64,000 bases of DNA from positions 3,493,568 to 3,557,567 of the forward strand of contig CM007320.1 of assembly GCA_000333855.2 (NCBI GenBank), written 5' to 3'. The notes below the pieces were generated by a model. The model was not told the origin of the DNA and made no database searches. It saw only the letters and a program-made list of their open reading frames with translations. Positions 61,078 to 64,000 of the stretch are shown here, piece after piece. Every line of letters begins with the position of its first letter. Position 1 is the stretch's first letter. Made by a program: the position numbers and the translations under genes. Source of the DNA: Endotrypanum monterogeii (Eukaryota; Euglenozoa; Kinetoplastea; Trypanosomatida; Trypanosomatidae).

Positions 61078-61476
61078 TTTTGATGTGTGCTCAAATGCAG
61101 CTTGCCCTTCTTTTTTTGTTTTTTTCTGAGCGCTTTTCCAGGATGACGTACGAAGCGAAGATCAACAAAGAGAGAGGAAGGGTAGTGGGGGGGGGGGTCA
61201 AAGAAGAGTGGACAGGGTATCCCTCATTTCAGGAAGCATTTGCCTGGGTGTCAATGGAGAAACTAAGGGCATGTCGTAAGACCAGAAACACCAAGCATAT
61301 TCGCGAGAGGGAGCCACACCCTGTGGCCCGCTGATCGATCCCGATGAAAGGCTTCCTATGCTACTCGAACAAACTCAAGACTGTCGCGTGTCATCTCCTT
61401 GTACCGCTAAACGCCCGTGTGCATAGGTTATCGCTGTCAGTTTAATTGATCTACGTTGGACAGACCCCTATCCACC

Positions 61477-61510
<34 letters not shown>

Positions 61511-61585
61511 AGGTGAAAGTCGCCCTTCCTCTCATGCACCTATACTTGTGGAGCCATTGGTGTCCTCCTCATCTTTGTAGCAGCG
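61078..61585. other. Intergenic sequence, N-myristoylated candidate to CID gene
   Basis: No gene. Two T-runs at 61111-61127, a G-run at 61188-61197 and a CA tract at 61478-61506. Confidence 0.6.
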
Positions 61586-62179
61586 CTAGAAGTCGTTCAA
61601 CGCGTAGCGCGCGCGGGTGGTGAAGTGGCGACTGTTCTCCGTTGAAAATGCCCAGCGTGGGTCTTCTTTGCGGAGCCAAGCAATCATGTACGCAACCTCC
61701 ACGTCTCGTGGGGTGTCAAACTCCATATCGGCGCGGTGTTGCCTAATTTCACCTGTTTGTGTGGGGCGGCCTGCCGCTGCGAGTCCGATGTCATTCGCCG
61801 CGCGCAGCGAGAGGCGCACGTCCATGAGCACATCGCCGGTGCCCGGACACTTTTGCACAGTATAAAACTTTTGTCGATGCGACTCCAGCACAAGCCACTC
61901 GTGCTTCTGACGAAAAATACGCGCCACGACGTTGGAATCACATGGCGCGTAGAAGGTGTACACGTGTCGGATCACATCGTGTGCATTCAGGACCACCTCT
62001 CGGTGAATCATAATTTTTCCCTCTTTTGCAAGACAGTCGCTGGTGAAGTCCAGCGCCAAACCTACGCCAGCGAAGCTCGTCATAATGAGGACGTGATTCG
62101 CCAGAGACGTTCGAGCAGGGGCGGCAGCTATGGAGAGAGCCGTGCCCAGCACCGCTCCTCCGCTCAGTCCCTGACCCAT
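61586..62179 (-). CDS. Hypothetical protein with N-myristoylation motif (197 aa)
   Basis: Not a family I recognise. The N terminus MGQGLSGGAV fits the N-myristoyltransferase consensus (Gly2, Ser6), and a hydrophobic, Ala-rich stretch follows (about 8-45, AVLGTALSIAAAPARTSLAN and FAGVGLALDF). The rest is a compact alpha/beta sequence with several Trp and Arg (WLVLESHRQKFYTVQKCPGT, MIAWLRKEDPRWAFS). The frame continues upstream for 98 codons but begins with GTG and holds no other ATG. A convincing splice acceptor sits inside that extension at 62205-62206. The protein is therefore 197 residues and probably attached to a membrane by its acylated N terminus. Membrane attachment is inferred. Confidence 0.68.
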   Translation of the reverse strand: MGQGLSGGAVLGTALSIAAAPARTSLANHVLIMTSFAGVGLALDFTSDCLAKEGKIMIHREVVLNAHDVIRHVYTFYAPCDSNVVARIFRQKHEWLVLESHRQKFYTVQKCPGTGDVLMDVRLSLRAANDIGLAAAGRPTQTGEIRQHRADMEFDTPRDVEVAYMIAWLRKEDPRWAFSTENSRHFTTRARYALNDF

Positions 62180-62204
62180 CTGTTGCACGCAAGGGCGGTC
62201 CCCT

Positions 62205-62249
62205 CTATCAGACAGGGTCGAGGAATGACGCAGTGGAGAGGGGGAGAGT
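62205..62249 (-). promoter_or_regulatory. Predicted trans-splice acceptor that sets the start at 62179
   Basis: On the minus strand ACTCTCCCCCTCTCC is followed, about 30 nt on, by TGTCTGATAG with AG at 62205-62206. A message spliced here has a 25 nt 5' UTR and starts at MGQGLS. Confidence 0.6.
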
Positions 62250-63063
62250 CGACACCGAGCTCCTATCCACGACGATAACCAAGGCCGATATTCAAGGCCC
62301 AGAAAACGGGAGGGCGTGCAACCAAAGGAAAGAGGTGGCGTGAGGGAGGGGACAGGAGCCGCGGATGGGGCGCTAAGGGTGGCGTGGGGCAGAGTTACCG
62401 CGATGTCTCCAGCTCCTCGGAAGGTATTCGTTACTCGAGAGAAGTTTGCGCGTGGCTGAGGATTGAATGCCACCTCTAGAAAAAGATCCTTGCGTACACA
62501 AGACAGCTTGCAATTTTTTTTTTTTCACATTCGAGATTTAGTGAATGTTCAGTGTTGAACGTGATACACAAAGGCACGTCAGACGTCACGTCTGTCCTTC
62601 AAAGTGATGAATGGGGGAGAGGAGGGCGCGTACACACACGAAAAGAAAAAAACAAGATAAGGCCAAGGAAACGGTGCCTTATTCAACGGGGCGGTACTTC
62701 GAGTGTGTATAACGCGATGTGACGTGACCTGGTCGCAATGCCTCACCGAACCATCGGTGGGGACCACAACGAGGAATCCATCTCCTCCTTCTTTCTCTTC
62801 ACACATGCAGAAGCGAGGCGCACGCCGTGTGACAAGTGCTGTCGTCAAGAGATGAGCTGATGACACGAGTGTGCTTGAGAAACAGGGATAAAAAGATATC
62901 AAGGAAAGTTCAGCTTGATTTCCAAACTTCAGACATAAACACCCCTAATTCCTTTACCTGTACACACAAACACACAGACACGTAGGCACGCATGGGGTAA
63001 GCGCTTCGCCACCGACTGCAGTTACCACGTCATATTTGAAATGTAAGGCGCGCTGGCTCTGCA
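62250..63063. other. Intergenic sequence, four-TM protein to N-myristoylated candidate
   Basis: No gene supported. T-run 62515-62525. Should include the 3' UTR of the gene at 63064-63870. Confidence 0.55.
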
Positions 63064-63870
63064 CTAGATTACGGTAGGGTATAGGTGCAGATGGTCCTTC
63101 CTCGACAACGGGTACGGATTATTCATGGAAACACCCAGCCCCCCATGGTCGACGCGATGGTTGACATCACTCCGCGGAATCTCCAAAGACATCTCCTGAA
63201 GCTGTGTGAAAGGAGGAGTGCTTTTATAGCGAGTGGGGGTTGCCGACCAGATTGGGTAGTCTGCCGGATGGATGTGATGGGATGAGTGGGCGATAGTGTA
63301 GTGCACGTCTTGCATCGGTAGCGGCGGCGGGTGCCTGATTGCCGCCGTCATATCCGAGGGGGTCTCGGCGGCCAGTGGGGGCATGTAGATGTTTTCTCGT
63401 GAGACCGCTTTCACGATGCTACCAAACTGATGCTCCAAAAAACCGGCAAGGTACCATGAGATTGTCAACCAGGAAACGAGGGCAGATGGAACAAAAAAAA
63501 GTACCTGCAAAATATAGGAGGCGTCCTCGAAGGTGCCATGCCGCCAACCTACCTGCAGCAGGGCGTGGGTTTCAATGATAAGCAGGGGCAGGTCCTTGAA
63601 GAGGAACATGAGCCAGATCCCAACGCACAGAAGCCGCCTGCTTTCTTCACGGGTCTGAGAGTACTTGCATGACCACAACCACATCACGGAGCTTACACAG
63701 AAAAAGACAATGCAGCTGATAATGCTGAACGCCAGATGTGCGCTAACGAGGTTCCCACCGTAAACGCTGCGGCGATACTGTAAAAAAGCTGTGTTGACCA
63801 CCGATACCACCACCCCTCCTATGTAAGTGAGGATGAGCGTCAGGGGCAGTAGACAGACTTCGTGGTCCAT
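63064..63870 (-). CDS. Four-TM membrane protein, unknown function
   Basis: A 268-residue protein not assigned to a family. Four transmembrane helices are visible, at about 5-27 (LTLILTYIGGVVVSVVNTAF), 41-68 (FSIISCIVFFCVSSVMWLWS), 79-105 (RLLCVGIWLMFLFKDLPLLI) and 119-147 (VLFFVPSALVSWLTISWYLA). A cytosol-like C-terminal tail of 120 residues is rich in His, Pro and Ser (PPPLPMQDVHYTIAHSSHHI). There is no signal peptide. The layout is seen in many kinetoplastid-specific membrane proteins. The ATG has a pyrimidine stretch with AG (CTTGGGAG) a few bases upstream. The gene lies wholly inside the window. Confidence 0.65.
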   Translation of the reverse strand: MDHEVCLLPLTLILTYIGGVVVSVVNTAFLQYRRSVYGGNLVSAHLAFSIISCIVFFCVSSVMWLWSCKYSQTREESRRLLCVGIWLMFLFKDLPLLIIETHALLQVGWRHGTFEDASYILQVLFFVPSALVSWLTISWYLAGFLEHQFGSIVKAVSRENIYMPPLAAETPSDMTAAIRHPPPLPMQDVHYTIAHSSHHIHPADYPIWSATPTRYKSTPPFTQLQEMSLEIPRSDVNHRVDHGGLGVSMNNPYPLSRKDHLHLYPTVI

Positions 63871-63964
63871 AACGCTCCCAAGATACGAGGAGAAGCGCTG
63901 CTGATTTTTCTAAAGGTGTTGGCGTTAGCAAATGAGGACAGGGGTAGCCGTTACCACCATGCTT

Positions 63965-63967
<3 letters not shown>

Positions 63968-64000
<33 letters not shown>
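63968..64000. repeat. (AT)n microsatellite at window end
   Basis: Perfect alternating A/T tract running to the window edge, at least 33 bp and possibly longer. Confidence 0.97.

Overview
The window is nuclear DNA from a trypanosomatid flagellate, most likely a Leishmania-like member of the Leishmaniinae. All 18 supported protein genes are intron-free and lie on the minus strand. ATGs are often preceded on that strand by a pyrimidine tract and an AG, the signal for spliced-leader trans-splicing. Intergenic DNA is full of homopolymers and dinucleotide microsatellites, and a SIDER-like interspersed repeat occurs three times. The genes encode typical kinetoplastid products. No canonical promoters are expected or seen. 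Product names rest on domain and motif recognition by eye, not on a database search.

Left part (1-30 kb, read right to left): a poly(A)-specific ribonuclease (PARN) gene; a 5.3 kb gene-free stretch that looks AT-richer than its surroundings; a small conserved-looking protein; a 76-residue signal-peptide/TM protein; a cyclin C-like protein; a giant 4170-residue HECT ubiquitin ligase with two lectin-like and three SPRY domains; and a PEX11/GIM5-type glycosomal membrane protein. Two SIDER-like repeats sit between the HECT and PEX11 genes.

Middle part (about 30.2-37.3 kb): a protein-gene-free island whose plus strand is strongly G/T-rich. It holds seven tRNA genes: two Cys(GCA), one Leu(AAG), two initiator Met(CAT) and two Pro(TGG). 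The Cys genes lie in a 444-445 bp direct duplication. The iMet/Pro pair lies in a tandem repeat broken by a 203 bp run of N. The island splits the minus-strand gene array and is a candidate RNA polymerase II termination/re-initiation boundary.

Right part (37.3-64 kb, read right to left): a four-TM protein, a probable N-myristoylated protein, a CID-domain protein, COPII coat Sec23, a REEP/HVA22-family ER-shaping protein, a CCDC81-type HU-domain protein, a small hypothetical, the ribosome-assembly factor NSA2, methylenetetrahydrofolate reductase, an EFHC1/Rib72-type DM10 axonemal protein, a TBC GTPase-activating protein with an FG-repeat segment, and TMA16. Functions are unrelated, as usual in kinetoplastid polycistrons; regulation is expected to be mostly post-transcriptional through the UTRs.

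Several reading frames extend upstream of their first ATG only through GTG or TTG codons. I set the starts at the first ATG, which changes PEX11, the cyclin, PARN, EFHC, Sec23 and the 197-residue protein. TMA16 was also shortened to its second methionine. No convincing new defence-like or mobile system is present. The most unusual items are the FG-TBC protein, the tRNA island, and the AT-rich gene desert.
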